In this document: positions 21,795 through 31,375 of the stretch, piece by piece | Numbering within the stretch: the stretch's first letter is position 1 | Layout: every line of letters starts with the position of its first letter | Origin: Polynucleobacter necessarius | Lineage (GTDB): Bacteria; Pseudomonadota; Gammaproteobacteria; Burkholderiales; Burkholderiaceae | Length of the DNA stretch: 64,000 bases | Direction of reading: 5' to 3' | NCBI RefSeq assembly: GCF_900095215.1 | Contig: NZ_LT606949.1 | Span: 1,592,940 to 1,656,939 of the forward strand | The notes under the pieces: model-generated | What the model was told of the DNA's origin: nothing | Database searches by the model: none | Seen by the model: the letters and a program-made list of their open reading frames with translations, nothing else | Program-made: the position numbers and the translations under genes

Positions 21795-22717
21795 TTGGCT
21801 CAAATCCTTTTCTAATTAAGTAGGCGTAGCTCTACTCAAAGCCATCGCCCTTCTGCCGTATAAGCTGTTGGTTGGGCTTGGTTATGGACTCGGATACATT
21901 GCCGCCCGCATTCCCGGGGATAGAAATCGCGTAGTTAAAACCAATCTGCATGTATGTTTTCCGAAATTAAGCCCGGCTGAAATCGACACTCTTAGTAAAC
22001 AGCATTGGCGATTACTTGGGCGCAGTCTGGTAGAGAAAAACATTATCTGGTGTGGTAGCTCAAAACAATTGAGCAATATGATTGAAGTGAAATCAGCTGT
22101 AGACCTCTCCAGCAAGAAACCTCGCATCTTAGTTAACATGCATTTCACGGGCATTGAGGGCAGCATTATTTTGAGCGCGCTCTCCAAAAAAACACTGGCC
22201 TCGTACCTCGGGATTTTTTCAAAGAATGCAAAATCCTTTCTTTAATAAAAAGATTGTCGATTGGCGCAATCGTTTTGGCGGCAATTCGATTGATCGTCAG
22301 GGCAGTGCAAAGGCCATCATCCGGGAAATTCATAATGGGGATTTCATCATCATCGCGCCCGATATTGATTTAGGGCTTAAGGATTCTGAGTTTGTCCCTT
22401 TTTTCGGACTTCAAACTAATACGATTACCACCATCTCCCGTTTAGCCAAAATTACGAGCGCCGACGCGTGCATGATGACCACCACTTTAAAGGCGGATGA
22501 ATCAGGATATCTTTGCGAAATCAGTAAGCCGCTAGAGAATTTTCCAGGGCCGGATCCAAAAGCCGATACAGCACGACTTAATCAATATTTTGAAAAAGAA
22601 ATTCGACTGCGGCCGGCAGAATACTACTGGGTTCACAAGCGCTTTAAAAAAACCGCCCCAATAACGGCCCAAGTCCATATAACCCTTCTATCTAGGGGTC
22701 TTTTGTCCTATCACTAA
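21775..22717 (+). pseudogene. lpxL: Lipid A biosynthesis lauroyl/myristoyl acyltransferase, broken
   Basis: LpxL/HtrB family enzymes add secondary acyl chains to Kdo-lipid A. Reading from ATG 21775 gives MNLNKTNWLKSFSN, then TAA (21817-21819), then VGVALLKAIALLPYKLL in the same frame. The catalytic HX4E is present (NMHFTGIEGS). A second lesion near 22228-22236 shifts the frame between FSKNAKSFL and NPFFNKKIVDWRNRF; the C-terminal half continues to 22717. Two independent lesions make loss likely unless another lpxL copy exists. Confidence 0.82.
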
Positions 22718-22720
22718 GGG

Positions 22721-23473
22721 ATGACTGAACGCATTGGGCTGTTTGCCGACCTCCATAGCAATTTAGAAGCTTTTGAAGCTTGCATGGCTCGCGCGGAAGA
22801 GCTTGGTGTGACGCGCATGGTTTTTGTAGGAGATCTCGTAGGCTACAACGCTGACCCCGTCACAGTCGTAAATCGCATTGCCAATCTGGTAGACAACAAA
22901 AAAGCTATTGCCATCCTTGGTAATCACGATGAAGCCGTTTGTAAGGATAGTCGCGATCAAATGAATGTAAGCGCTAATGCCGCGATTGAATGGACTAAAT
23001 CTCAACTAAACAATACGCAGGTGGATTTTTTGAAGAATCTTCCACTCATCATGCAAGAAGAGAATATTTGCTTTGTACATGCCTCTGCACACAACCCTGC
23101 TGACTGGAATTACATTACCGACAGCATGAGTGCGCGGCGTTGCGTACAAAATGCTGGAAAAACCTATACCTTTGTCGGTCATGCGCATGAGCAAGCACTT
23201 TTTTATCAAAGTGCCGTCGGAAAACTCATTCGCTTCGCACCACATCCTGGTGATGAAATTCCTGTACTACATCATCGCCAATGGGTAGGCGTTGTAGGCT
23301 CACTGGGCCAACCCCGAGATGGCAATCCAGAGGCGTGCTTTGCTATTTTTGAACCAGAAGCCGAAGCCCTCACATTCCATCGCACACCCTATGATCACTT
23401 TTCCGCCGCAGAAAAAGTGCGTCGTGCTGGCTTACCGGAAGACCTCGCAAATCGTCTCATTACCGGCAAATAA
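22721..23473 (+). CDS. Metallophosphoesterase (YfcE/MJ0936-like)
   Basis: Calcineurin-like phosphoesterase, 250 residues. Metal-site motifs in order: LFADLHSNLEAF (DxH), VFVGDLVGYNADP (GDxxGY), ILGNHDEAV (GNHD) and GHAHEQALF (GHAH). It lies 5 bp before the Ser/Thr kinase gene, so the pair is probably co-transcribed; a role as phosphatase partner of the kinase is only inference. Confidence 0.88.
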   Translation: MTERIGLFADLHSNLEAFEACMARAEELGVTRMVFVGDLVGYNADPVTVVNRIANLVDNKKAIAILGNHDEAVCKDSRDQMNVSANAAIEWTKSQLNNTQVDFLKNLPLIMQEENICFVHASAHNPADWNYITDSMSARRCVQNAGKTYTFVGHAHEQALFYQSAVGKLIRFAPHPGDEIPVLHHRQWVGVVGSLGQPRDGNPEACFAIFEPEAEALTFHRTPYDHFSAAEKVRRAGLPEDLANRLITGK

Positions 23474-23478
23474 CATCA

Positions 23479-24890
23479 ATGGCAATCAATACTGATATTG
23501 AAGCAGTAGACGACATATTTCAAGCAGGCAAAGTGGTTGATGACTTTGTTTTAGGAAAAGAAGTGCATTGCGGCGGAATGGCCAGCCTGTTTGCTGCAAC
23601 CAAAGATGGCATTGATGTTCCCATTCTTCTAAAAATACCGCGTGTTGGTAGAGATCAGCCTGTTGAGAGTTTGATCGGCTTTGCAACAGAGCTGACGATC
23701 TTGCGCTCTCTTAAAAGTCCTTACGTCCCTAAATATTTAGGCTCGGGCAATATGGCAACGCGCCCTTATATTGCAATGGAGCGAGTTGAGGGTCGACCGC
23801 TAGAAGACTATATCAAAGAAGGTACAGTTTTTACGATTGATGAAGGCGTGCGTATTGGCGCCGATCTTGCCCAGGCTGTTCAGTCTCTACATTCACAAGA
23901 TGCCATCCATCTAGATATCAAACCTGAAAATATTTTGGTTGATGAAAAAGGCAAATTAACGCTGATTGATTTTGGTTTATCGCATCATGCGCGCTATCCA
24001 GATTTACTCGCGGAAGAAATGCGCAAAGGTGTTGGCTCTGCCCCTTATATTTCTCCCGAACAAGTAGCAGGCATTCGCTCTGACTCACAAAGTGATATTT
24101 ATTCTATCGGCGCGATCATGTATGAGCTGCTTACTGGCGAATTGCCATTTGGCAATCCTCAAACCATGAGCGGTCTACGTAGACGCATGTGGGCCGAACC
24201 CTTCCCGCCTCGCGCGATTCGCCGAAAAATCCCCCGCTGGCTAAAAGAGGTAATTTTGAGATGTCTAGAGCCACGCGCCGCCGATCGCTATCAAAGCGCC
24301 GCTCGTTTAAGGCAAATGTTGCGAGATCCCGAGGGCGTTACCCTCACAGAAAGGGCTGATCGTGTTGAGCCGCCAAGCTTTTGGCAAAACCTCAAAGGAA
24401 TGTTGAAGGCTGCTGGCTATGAACCCTCCCCAAGTCCGCGCCCCATCATGGGGAACGTTGATGCCCCGCTAATGATTACCGTAATTGATACGCGGCAATC
24501 TGATGAAGACTTACGTGAGCGCATGCAAATTACCGCGAAGAACTTATTGCAGACCTATCCTGAAAGTCGCTTGGTTTGCTTAAGCACCATTAGCAGCACT
24601 CCTACATTCGAAGGTAACCAAGAAAACGAAACCGCCAGTGGAATTGTGCGCGGTCACTTAGTGCCACTAATGGATTGGGCTAAACCGTTAAAGCTGCCAC
24701 CAGAGAGAATTTCATATCACGTACTAGAGGCACTTCATCCCGCATCGCGCATTGTCGAGTTTGCCAAAGATAATATGCCTCCCTCATTTTGATTGGGGCA
24801 TCACACAAGCTCCCTAACAAAGTAACTCCATGGAGAACCTCGATAACCAAGATTGTCGAAGAGGCCCCGTGCAGCGTGCATATTGTTAGA
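23479..24890 (+). pseudogene. Eukaryotic-like Ser/Thr kinase with USP-like C-terminal domain, C-terminus frameshifted
   Basis: Kinase domain spans about residues 20-280: glycine-rich area VLGKEVHCGGMASLF, Lys in PILLKIPR, catalytic loop AIHLDIKPENILV, IDFGLSHHA (DFG), and SAPYISPEQVAG. The usual HRD is HLD. After residue 330 a universal-stress-protein-like domain begins (MITVIDTRQSDEDLRE). The frame stops at 24792 (NMPPSF). One base out of phase the sequence continues as IGASHKLPNKVTPWRTSITK and EEAPCSVHIVRAS, the nucleotide-binding end of a USP fold. So an indel near 24784-24791 truncates the tail by about 35 residues, while the kinase domain stays intact and may function. True end uncertain. 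Confidence 0.75.
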
Positions 24891-24944
24891 GCTTCAGTCG
24901 ATCTCCAGCGCCAGACCAGCCGGCAATTGACGGATAATGCAGGT

Positions 24945-25683
24945 ATGGAAGAAAAAGTACGGGCCTCAAAATTACTCTCTGAGCTAGGTCTATGCTCACG
25001 TCGCGAGGCGGATTCGTATATTGAACACGGCCTGGTAACGGTAGATGGAGAAGTCGTTAACGAATTGGGTGTGCGGGCTTATCGTCACCAAAAAAATTGA
25101 GCTGCAATCTGGCGCCAAAGCGCAACAAGCCTCTCGCGTTACAGTAATTTTAAATAAGCCGGTTGGTTACATCTCTCACTATGATGATGAGCAAGAGTAC
25201 CAACCTGCGGCCTCTTTAATCACTCCGGAAAATTACTTTGCTAGCCCGCTAGACAAGGGGAGAGGTCCTCGCTTTAATACCAAGGGGCTAGCGCCCGCTG
25301 GAAGATTGGACATTAACTCTACTGGCATGCTGGTGCTTACCCAAGATGGTCACATTGCTAAATTATTGATTGGGGAAAATAGCCCCATCGAACAAGAATA
25401 TTTAGTGCGTGTCGCAGGCAGGCTGTCTTTCGAGGATCTGGAGCGCCTAAGGCACGGTCTATCACTAGATGGGGTAGAACGTAAACCCGCGCACGTCAGC
25501 TGGCAAAATGAAGATCAGCTGCGCTTTGTATTGCGCGAAGGACGCAAACGCGAAATTCGCCGGATGTGTGAGATGGTGGGCCTCAAAGTGTTAGGTCTAA
25601 AACGCGTCAGAATGGGTCGCATGTCACTGGGCCCCCTGTCACCCGGCCAATGGCGCTATGTAAGGCCCGAAGAGCAATTCTGA
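24945..25683 (+). pseudogene. 23S rRNA pseudouridine synthase (RluB/RluF type), frameshifted in an A-run
   Basis: N-terminal S4 RNA-binding domain from ATG 24945 (VRASKLLSELGLCSRREADS) and catalytic domain with APAGRLDINSTGMLVLTQDG (catalytic Asp in GRLD) and REGRKREIRRMCEMVGL. The two parts are in different frames, meeting at a run of seven A (25090-25096); six A would restore a continuous protein of about 245 residues. Either a one-base insertion, a sequencing error, or a gene that depends on polymerase slippage at A7. RluF versus RluB cannot be settled. Confidence 0.78.
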
Positions 25684-25734
25684 GCACTCTCACCCGCTTA
25701 TAATTGCGTCCAAACTTACATTAAGTAGCGCAAA

Positions 25735-27177
25735 ATTACTATCGAATCTCAAACCTCCAGCACTCCCGGCGCAGAAGTCCTTAGACGTCGCAGCTTTGCC
25801 ATCATCTCTCACCAAGATGCGGGTAAAACGACGCTTACAGAAAAATTATCGCTTTATGCGGGAGCCATTTAAATCGCAGGTAGCGTTAAAGCTCGCAAGG
25901 CGAGTCGTCATGCCCCCTCTGACTGGATGGAGATTGAAAAGCAACGGGGCATTTCTGTAGCAAGCTCTGTGATGCAAATGGAATATCGTGATTGCATCAT
26001 TAATTTATTAGACACTCCAGGACACCAAGACTTTTCGGAAGACACCTATCGAGTACTAACCGCCGCGGATTCCGCCCTCATGGTGATCGACGCCGCTAAC
26101 GGCGTTGAGTCTCAAACATTGCGCCCGCTTGAAGTGTGCCGTGCTCGCAATACACCTATCGTCCCCTTCATTAGCAAGATGGACCGTGAGGTTAAGCCTC
26201 CCATGGAATTAATGGATGAGATTGAAACCGCTCTCGGCATTGAAGTGGTTCCATTTACTTGGCCAGTGGGCGTGGGTAAATCTTTTGCTGGCGTAATTGA
26301 TATCGCCAACTGACGCATGAGAATGTTCAAAGCAGGCGAAGATCGCGTTACCGAAGACTCCCATGCGGTGGTTGATATCAATGATCCAGCCCTTAAAGAG
26401 CGTCTAGGCACTGACCTAGAAAACGCATTGGCTGAAGTGGAGCGTATCAAGGAAGCAATGCCAGCATTTGATCTTGCAGCCTTCTTGGCCGGACGACAGT
26501 CGCCTGTCTTCTTTGGTTCCGCTATCAATAATTTTGGCGTGCGTGAGATTCTCAATACCTTGGTTGAGTTGGCGCCATCGTCTGGCTCACGCAAAGCCTT
26601 GCGGCGCGAAGTAAGTCCTGCCGAAAATAAATTCTCAGCGGTGGTGTTTAAGATTCAAGCCAATATGGATTCAGCACATCGCGACCGAGTAGCTTTTGTA
26701 AGAATTTGTTCTGGTCACTTTCAGCGTGGCATGAAACTCAAAATTTGCCGCATGGTTGGGTCTCCAGATCCCCTGCGCTCAAAACAATTACGCACTGGGC
26801 TAATGCAATTAGGTGCAGAGGACGCCATTCAGGTCTTTAGGCCAATGGCTGGTGGCACTATGTTGCTGGGCGCCTTTGGGCAACTCCAATTTGAGGTGGT
26901 TAGTCATCGCCTCCAAACTGAATATGGCGCAGCAGTACGTCTATTGCCTACTCGCTATAGCTTGACTCGCTGGGTTAGTTCAGACGACCCGGTGGCACTG
27001 AAAAAATTTACTCAAGAAAACATCCATCGCATGGCGGAAGATGTCGTGGGAGCATCAGTCTTCTTGGCGTCGCATAAATCTGAATTAGATGTTGCCCAAC
27101 AACGCTGAGAATCAATGCAATTGCATGCGCTGAGAGAGCACGCCGGCCTACTTTATCAGTCAGATTTAGCGGGCTAA
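25735..27177 (+). pseudogene. prfC: Peptide chain release factor 3, decayed
   Basis: RF3 is the GTPase that recycles RF1/RF2 from the ribosome. GTPase motifs remain: G1 [36 protein letters not shown] and SKMDRE. Lesions: the expected start codon reads ATT (25735); TAA at 25870-25872 after LYAGAI; TGA at 26311-26313 after DIAN; TGA at 27106-27108 between AQQR and ESMQLHALREH. An in-frame deletion of roughly 55 residues falls after MKLKIC, before DPLRSKQLRTG. All remaining segments are in one frame, and the natural C-terminus (YQSDLAG) ends at 27177. Non-functional beyond doubt if the sequence is right. Confidence 0.9.
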
Positions 27178-27414
27178 CTTCGCCTTGCAATCAAATACCA
27201 CCACCATCTGAGTATCGCTACTTCTAAACGAAGCGGTCTTGCCATATTGCTCACAATACGCACTCGCCTTCGTGCTTAATTGCTCAATTGAATCGCCACT
27301 ACTGTTTAGAAAAGTAACATGATGAGCATCAGAGGCATCCGTGTAGACAGCGGCGCATGAAGCTAAAGCCAAAACACTAGCGCCCAAGATTAGAAACTTT
27401 ACTAACGCCACCAT
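27166..27414 (-). CDS. Small lipoprotein of unknown function
   Basis: 82 residues: signal peptide FLILGASVLALASC with lipobox LASC, then a short mature part with two further Cys (YCEQYG, VFDCKAK), which could form a disulfide. Overlaps the end of prfC by 12 bp on the other strand. No family recognised. Confidence 0.7.
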   Translation of the reverse strand: MVALVKFLILGASVLALASCAAVYTDASDAHHVTFLNSSGDSIEQLSTKASAYCEQYGKTASFRSSDTQMVVVFDCKAKLAR

Positions 27415-27438
27415 TGAAAAATCCTTTTATGCAGACTG

Positions 27439-27672
27439 TTATTTTCCCAAGCCCAGGCGCTCAATTAACTTGGCGCTAATCTTGCTGGCAAGCGGTCTAT
27501 CAATAAAAATACAAACAATCGCTACTGGATAAACCACAGACCAAACCTCGAGCCATACTCATAAAAAATTTTTCGCAAGCCCAACTCGTACCAATGTAGT
27601 GGCAAGCGTAATGCTAAGAGACATTCAAAAGCCAATTACAAAGGCAAAGACTAGATTGGGTACATTCATCAT
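27439..27672 (-). pseudogene. DUF2798-like two-helix membrane protein with two in-frame TGA codons
   Basis: Reading through two stops gives a 77-codon protein with two TM segments and the DUF2798-like order: MNVPNLVFAFVIGF, TGA (27625-27627), MSLSITLATTLVRVGLAKNFL, TGA (27559-27561), VWLEVWSVVYPVAIVCIF. Tryptophan at both stops would suit the family. No frameshift is needed, so two TGG-to-TGA changes are the simplest explanation. Function unknown. Confidence 0.6.
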
Positions 27673-27711
27673 GGCTACATCATAGCGGCTGTTGTATTGA
27701 ATTAAATAGGA

Positions 27712-28550
27712 TTAATACGCCCTTTTCACCAGCATTCTTTTTCCCAGTATGACGGTTGATACAACCAAAACCGCAAAGACCAGATTCATCCCAGTCAGAG
27801 AATCGCCGAGCAAAATACTTGCTGCCACCAGAGTGCAGAATGGCTGAATTAATTGCACTTGGCTGACTCTTGCAATGCCACCTATCGCAAGACCCTCATA
27901 CCAAAAGAAGAAGCCAAGAAACAGGGGAAATAGGCTGAGATACACGAAACTAGACCATGCCACTGCGCTAGCCTGAATATATTCAGGGTTGTAGGTCAAA
28001 TAAGTCATCACCAGATTTAAAGGCAAGGAAATAACCAATGCCCATGAAATCACCGCGCGAGGATTCATCTTTCTTGAAAGTTCGCCGCCCTCCACATAGC
28101 CGATGCATGCGCTGGTGCCACCCAAAACTAAAAGGCCATCAATATAAGTAAAGCCGCCCGAATTCTTTAATAGGGCATACAAAACAACTAGGCCAGCACC
28201 CAATAGAGATACAAACCAAAAACCCAAATAGGGTCGCGCTTTAAAACGCAGCACCCCAATCACTGTCGTTGCCAGCGGCATCATTCCCAAAATAACAGCG
28301 CCATGCGAAGAAGAGCCTTGGGTCATTGCGACAGTAGTAAAGATGGGACAGCCAAATACAACGCCAAGGGCTATCACTAAACACTTCACAAAATCAACCT
28401 TGGATGGCATAGCCTCTTGTTTGTAGACAAGATAGGCAATGCCACCAACCCCGCTAAGCTTGCTCTACCAAAGGCAATAAAGTAGGGGGTAAAGCTTAAA
28501 ACAGCGATCTTACTCACTGGCAGCGTTAAACTAAAAAAAAATAAGAATGC
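27712..28550 (-). pseudogene. EamA/DMT-type transporter, N-terminus frameshifted
   Basis: A 232-residue open frame (27712-28410) holds about seven TM helices of a drug/metabolite exporter but lacks the first ones. Upstream, in another frame, SLTLPVSKIAVLSFTPYF and IAFGRASLAGLVAL supply the missing helices, joined near 28450 to AYLVYKQEAMP by a one-base shift. A run of nine T/A near 28533-28541 probably holds a second shift before them. No start codon is clear; the 5' boundary is approximate. Substrate unknown. Confidence 0.68.
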
Positions 28551-28592
28551 CTATAAAGTCGATCGGCGGGCTGTAATACGCAAGTACTGCTT

Positions 28593-29094
28593 ATGAAAAT
28601 CAACGCCTCTATTCAAGCTATTTATCTTGCCGCTTCTGCTGGCGCCCCGATGCGATCTGTAGAAAATATCAAAATCAACTCGGGCATTGGTATTGAAGGT
28701 GATCGATATGCGCTAGGAACGGGAGCGTATTCCACAACGGAGCCAATTAAAGTTCGCCATATTAGTCTCATCGCCTTGTCGGGCATTGAGACGGCAAACG
28801 ACTGGTTAAAACAGGCGATGCACCCACATTTGATACTTCTGAAACACGTCGCAATATCGTCCTAGCGGGCATTACAGTCACCGAACTCAATAACCCAGTG
28901 GAACGGCGATTCCAGTTTGGCAAGCTTTGGCTGCGGCGTACAGAGCTTTGCGCGCCCTGCGAAAGACCTGCGCAACTCCTCGGTAGACAAAGCTTCATGG
29001 AGGCATTTGAAGGGAACGGGGGATTCGCGCCGCAGTTCTAGATTCCGGAATCCTGACTATCGGCGATAAATTATGTTTAGAGGGTGACAAATGA
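28593..29094 (+). pseudogene. MOSC-domain protein, two frameshifts
   Basis: MOSC domains bind sulfur or molybdenum cofactor-related ligands. N-terminal part has SGIGIEGDRYALGTGAYS and ISLIALSGIET. A shift near 28809-28815 moves to the frame reading FDTSETRRNIVLAGI, RTELCAPCERPAQLLG (conserved Cys). A G5 run (29018-29022) shifts back to GIRAAVLDSGILTIGDKLC and a TGA that overlaps the next start codon (ATGA). Whole domain recoverable at about 165 residues. Confidence 0.78.
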
Positions 29095-29486
29095 TTGAAT
29101 TTCGCGACAATGCCGCACTCACGGCCGAGCAGGCTATTGCTCTTTATCAGCGCTCCACCCTTGGAGAGCGTCGACCAATTGATAACGTTCAGACATTTGA
29201 GGCTATGATCAAAAATGCCACCCTTACTATTACCGCGTGGGATGGTGAAACATTGGTAGGCATTTCTAGATCCTTAACTGACTTTGCCTATGTCGCCTAT
29301 CTCGCAGACCTGGCAGTTGATCAGCAATATCAACGCTCAGGAATCGGTAAACAGTTAATTGAAGAAATCAAATCTCGCCTTGGTCCAGAATGCATGATCG
29401 TGCTACTGGCAGCGCCCAAAGCAAACGAATACTACGAACATATAGGCTGCGAACATAATCCGCACGCTTGGCCCCTGAAAAAATAA
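29091..29486 (+). CDS. GNAT-family N-acetyltransferase
   Basis: 131 residues with the acetyl-CoA-binding pattern LADLAVDQQYQRSGIGKQLI (Q/RxxGxG/A) and C-terminal LLAAPKANEYYEHIGCEHN. Substrate unknown. Its ATG overlaps the stop of the MOSC pseudogene, so translation was probably coupled to it. Confidence 0.88.
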   Translation: MIEFRDNAALTAEQAIALYQRSTLGERRPIDNVQTFEAMIKNATLTITAWDGETLVGISRSLTDFAYVAYLADLAVDQQYQRSGIGKQLIEEIKSRLGPECMIVLLAAPKANEYYEHIGCEHNPHAWPLKK

Positions 29487-29507
29487 TTAAGTCTTTATCA
29501 TTGCCGC

Positions 29508-30152
29508 ATGACTATTGCTCGATTTTGTTTAGTTCGCCACGGCGAAACTGACTGGAATGCGGCTCGTCGCCTACAAGGCCACACGGATATTGAACTAAAT
29601 ACTCGCGGCCTAGCTCAAGCCAGGCAAATGGCACACGCTCTAAAAAAAATCTATTTGCAATTTGATGTTTTATATACCAGCGATCTTCAGCGAGCCGCAA
29701 AAACCGCTCAAGCTATTGAAGAATTATTTAATGTCTCTGCAATTCAAAATGCCGCATTAAGAGAGCGTCATCTTGGTGCGCCACAAGGACTCACCACTGA
29801 TGAAGCTCCAGCGCGCGAACCTGAACTCTGGAAATTCCATGTGAGCAGAAATATTGAAGAGAATTTGCGCGATGGTGAAAGCATTCAGCAATTTTCACAG
29901 CGCATCGAAACCGCGCTTAATCAAATTCGCGCTCAGCATTTTGGAAAAACCATTTTGCCAGTAAGTCATGGTGGCGCATTAGACATGATGTACAGAATTG
30001 CAAGCAAGCAACCGCTCCATGCTGAAAAAGCAGTATCTGTACCCAATGTCTCTCTTAACTGGATCAGCCATGACGGACTTACATGGCAAGTTGATAGCTG
30101 GGCGGATACGCGCCACTTAGAAGATTCGGCTCTAGACAATTTAGACCTCTAA
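29508..30152 (+). CDS. Histidine phosphatase (phosphoglycerate-mutase-like)
   Basis: 214 residues; phosphohistidine motif FCLVRHGETDWNAARRLQGH at the N-terminus, LYTSDLQRAAKTAQAI, and second catalytic His in PVSHGGALDMM. May be a CobC-type or general phosphatase; the family does not allow a firm substrate call. Confidence 0.9.
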   Translation: MTIARFCLVRHGETDWNAARRLQGHTDIELNTRGLAQARQMAHALKKIYLQFDVLYTSDLQRAAKTAQAIEELFNVSAIQNAALRERHLGAPQGLTTDEAPAREPELWKFHVSRNIEENLRDGESIQQFSQRIETALNQIRAQHFGKTILPVSHGGALDMMYRIASKQPLHAEKAVSVPNVSLNWISHDGLTWQVDSWADTRHLEDSALDNLDL

Positions 30153-30184
30153 CGCCTTTGTCTTGCGGGGCTTATCATGCACCC

Positions 30185-30954
30185 ATGAAAATCATTGCTC
30201 GCATAGCAGCTCTTTTGGCGATTTATACCATATGCACATCGTCCAACGCAATGGATGATGTACCGGACGGATTTCCTGACCACATTGTTGGTGACGTCGG
30301 TGTCGCCATATACACCTCCAACCTTCACATCGGGACCGAAGGGATGCAGTCTTTTGCATTGCCCTATGCGTTTCCGAATTACAAACGAGCATTTATTCGG
30401 ATCGATGAAGTAAGCATCAAAACACTCAAAATGGGCTATGGCTACCTTGAAGTCATCGGCAAAATTAATTTAGACAACTACAAAGTCAAGTCGCCATTCA
30501 ACGGTAACTCCATTAACCGCAGCGACCCAATACCTCTTGGCATCGGGACATTTCACGAAACACCTATTGGTGGTTTTTTCGTGAATGCTTATCACGACTT
30601 CGGCAAATCTAAAGGCGCGCTATATGAGTTTTCATATTTCGCAGAGATAGAAACATTTAAAAAGTAGTTCTGTATCCGCAACTAGGAATTGAAAGACAAT
30701 CTAGTCAATACGCAAATTACTACTATGGAATAAACCCCGCGGAGTCTGCGCTTACAGGCTATAACGCTTATACGGCGCCTGCGACAAATAACCTATTAGC
30801 AGGCGTGATGATTGAAATTCCCGTTGTAGAAAACTGGTACGTCAACATTTACGGCAAACGAAAATGGATTGGCGGAGGAATCAATAACAGCCCCGTCATG
30901 AATCGCTCATTCCAAGATAACGTCCTTATGGCTTTGGCATACCGATTTAAATAA
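30185..30954 (+). pseudogene. MipA/OmpV-type outer-membrane protein, frameshifted
   Basis: Signal peptide (IIARIAALLAIYTICTSSNA) then a beta-strand-rich domain to FAEIETFKK, where TAG stops it. One base out of phase the protein resumes as VVLYPQLGIERQSSQYANYY and runs through KRKWIGGGINNSP to the C-terminal LMALAYRF, an outer-membrane barrel ending in aromatic Phe before the last residue. The shift lies in an A-run at 30659-30663. Reassembled length about 256 residues. MipA-type proteins scaffold murein enzymes; the family call is moderately sure. Confidence 0.7.
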
Positions 30955-30965
30955 TCAGCAATAAA

Positions 30966-30992
30966 TAAGCCGCCAGAAGGTGGCTTATTGTG
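30966..30992. terminator. Hairpin after the MipA-like gene
   Basis: AAGCCGCC and GGTGGCTT (G-T pairs tolerated) form a stem with loop AGAA, followed by ATTGTGTTT. It lies just after the stop of the outer-membrane protein pseudogene and could also serve the small minus-strand ORF that ends at 31028. Confidence 0.6.
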
Positions 30993-31027
30993 TTTGAATT
31001 TACTTTGCAGGATGAAGTTTGTTTTAT

Positions 31028-31195
31028 TTAATCTGACACACAAAACGCAACAATCACATCGGCAAAGCTTAAGTAACGTGAGTTGCTTTTTCTAAAGCCG
31101 TCAATTTCAGCAGCCAAAGGCGACGTAGCGCCCTTAAAGCCTGCATCTTCATACCCAGGATGATATGAAGCCTCTTCAACAAATTTGTTCGTCAT
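31028..31195 (-). CDS. Possible 55-residue small protein downstream of a glycine riboswitch
   Basis: ATG at 31195 preceded by AAGGT at 7 nt; begins MTNKFVEEASYHPGYEDAGF and ends DVIVAFCVSD. No family recognised. It is the only open frame between the minus-strand glycine riboswitch and the hairpin at 30966-30992, so if the riboswitch still controls anything here, this is it. Could equally be a remnant or a chance frame. Confidence 0.35.
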   Translation of the reverse strand: MTNKFVEEASYHPGYEDAGFKGATSPLAAEIDGFRKSNSRYLSFADVIVAFCVSD

Positions 31196-31375
31196 ATATT
31201 TACCTTAATTAATTAGCACCCAAAATGAAATGCATTGCGGGGAAAGTGGATTTAAAACCGCAACAGCGGCACAATCAGAATAGGCGAACTATTGAATCGA
31301 AATGCGCATAGAGACTCTCACAAAGCAGCCCATCATTAACGAAGCAAAGCTACGCCGATGGATGCCGCTCCCCCT
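31196..31375. other. No gene seen between small ORF and glycine riboswitch
   Basis: This stretch, with the riboswitch, makes up a 418-bp interval between the small ORF and the TauE pseudogene. I read all frames on the minus strand and found only short fragments with stops; no glycine-cleavage or transporter remnant is recognisable. Confidence 0.5.

Noticed and set aside
24789..25100. An open frame joining the kinase tail to the S4 domain of the pseudouridine synthase, as if a fusion protein
   Set aside because: It arises because the kinase tail and the synthase start happen to share a frame after the kinase frameshift; the synthase has its own ATG at 24945 and the S4 part then stops at the A7 run.
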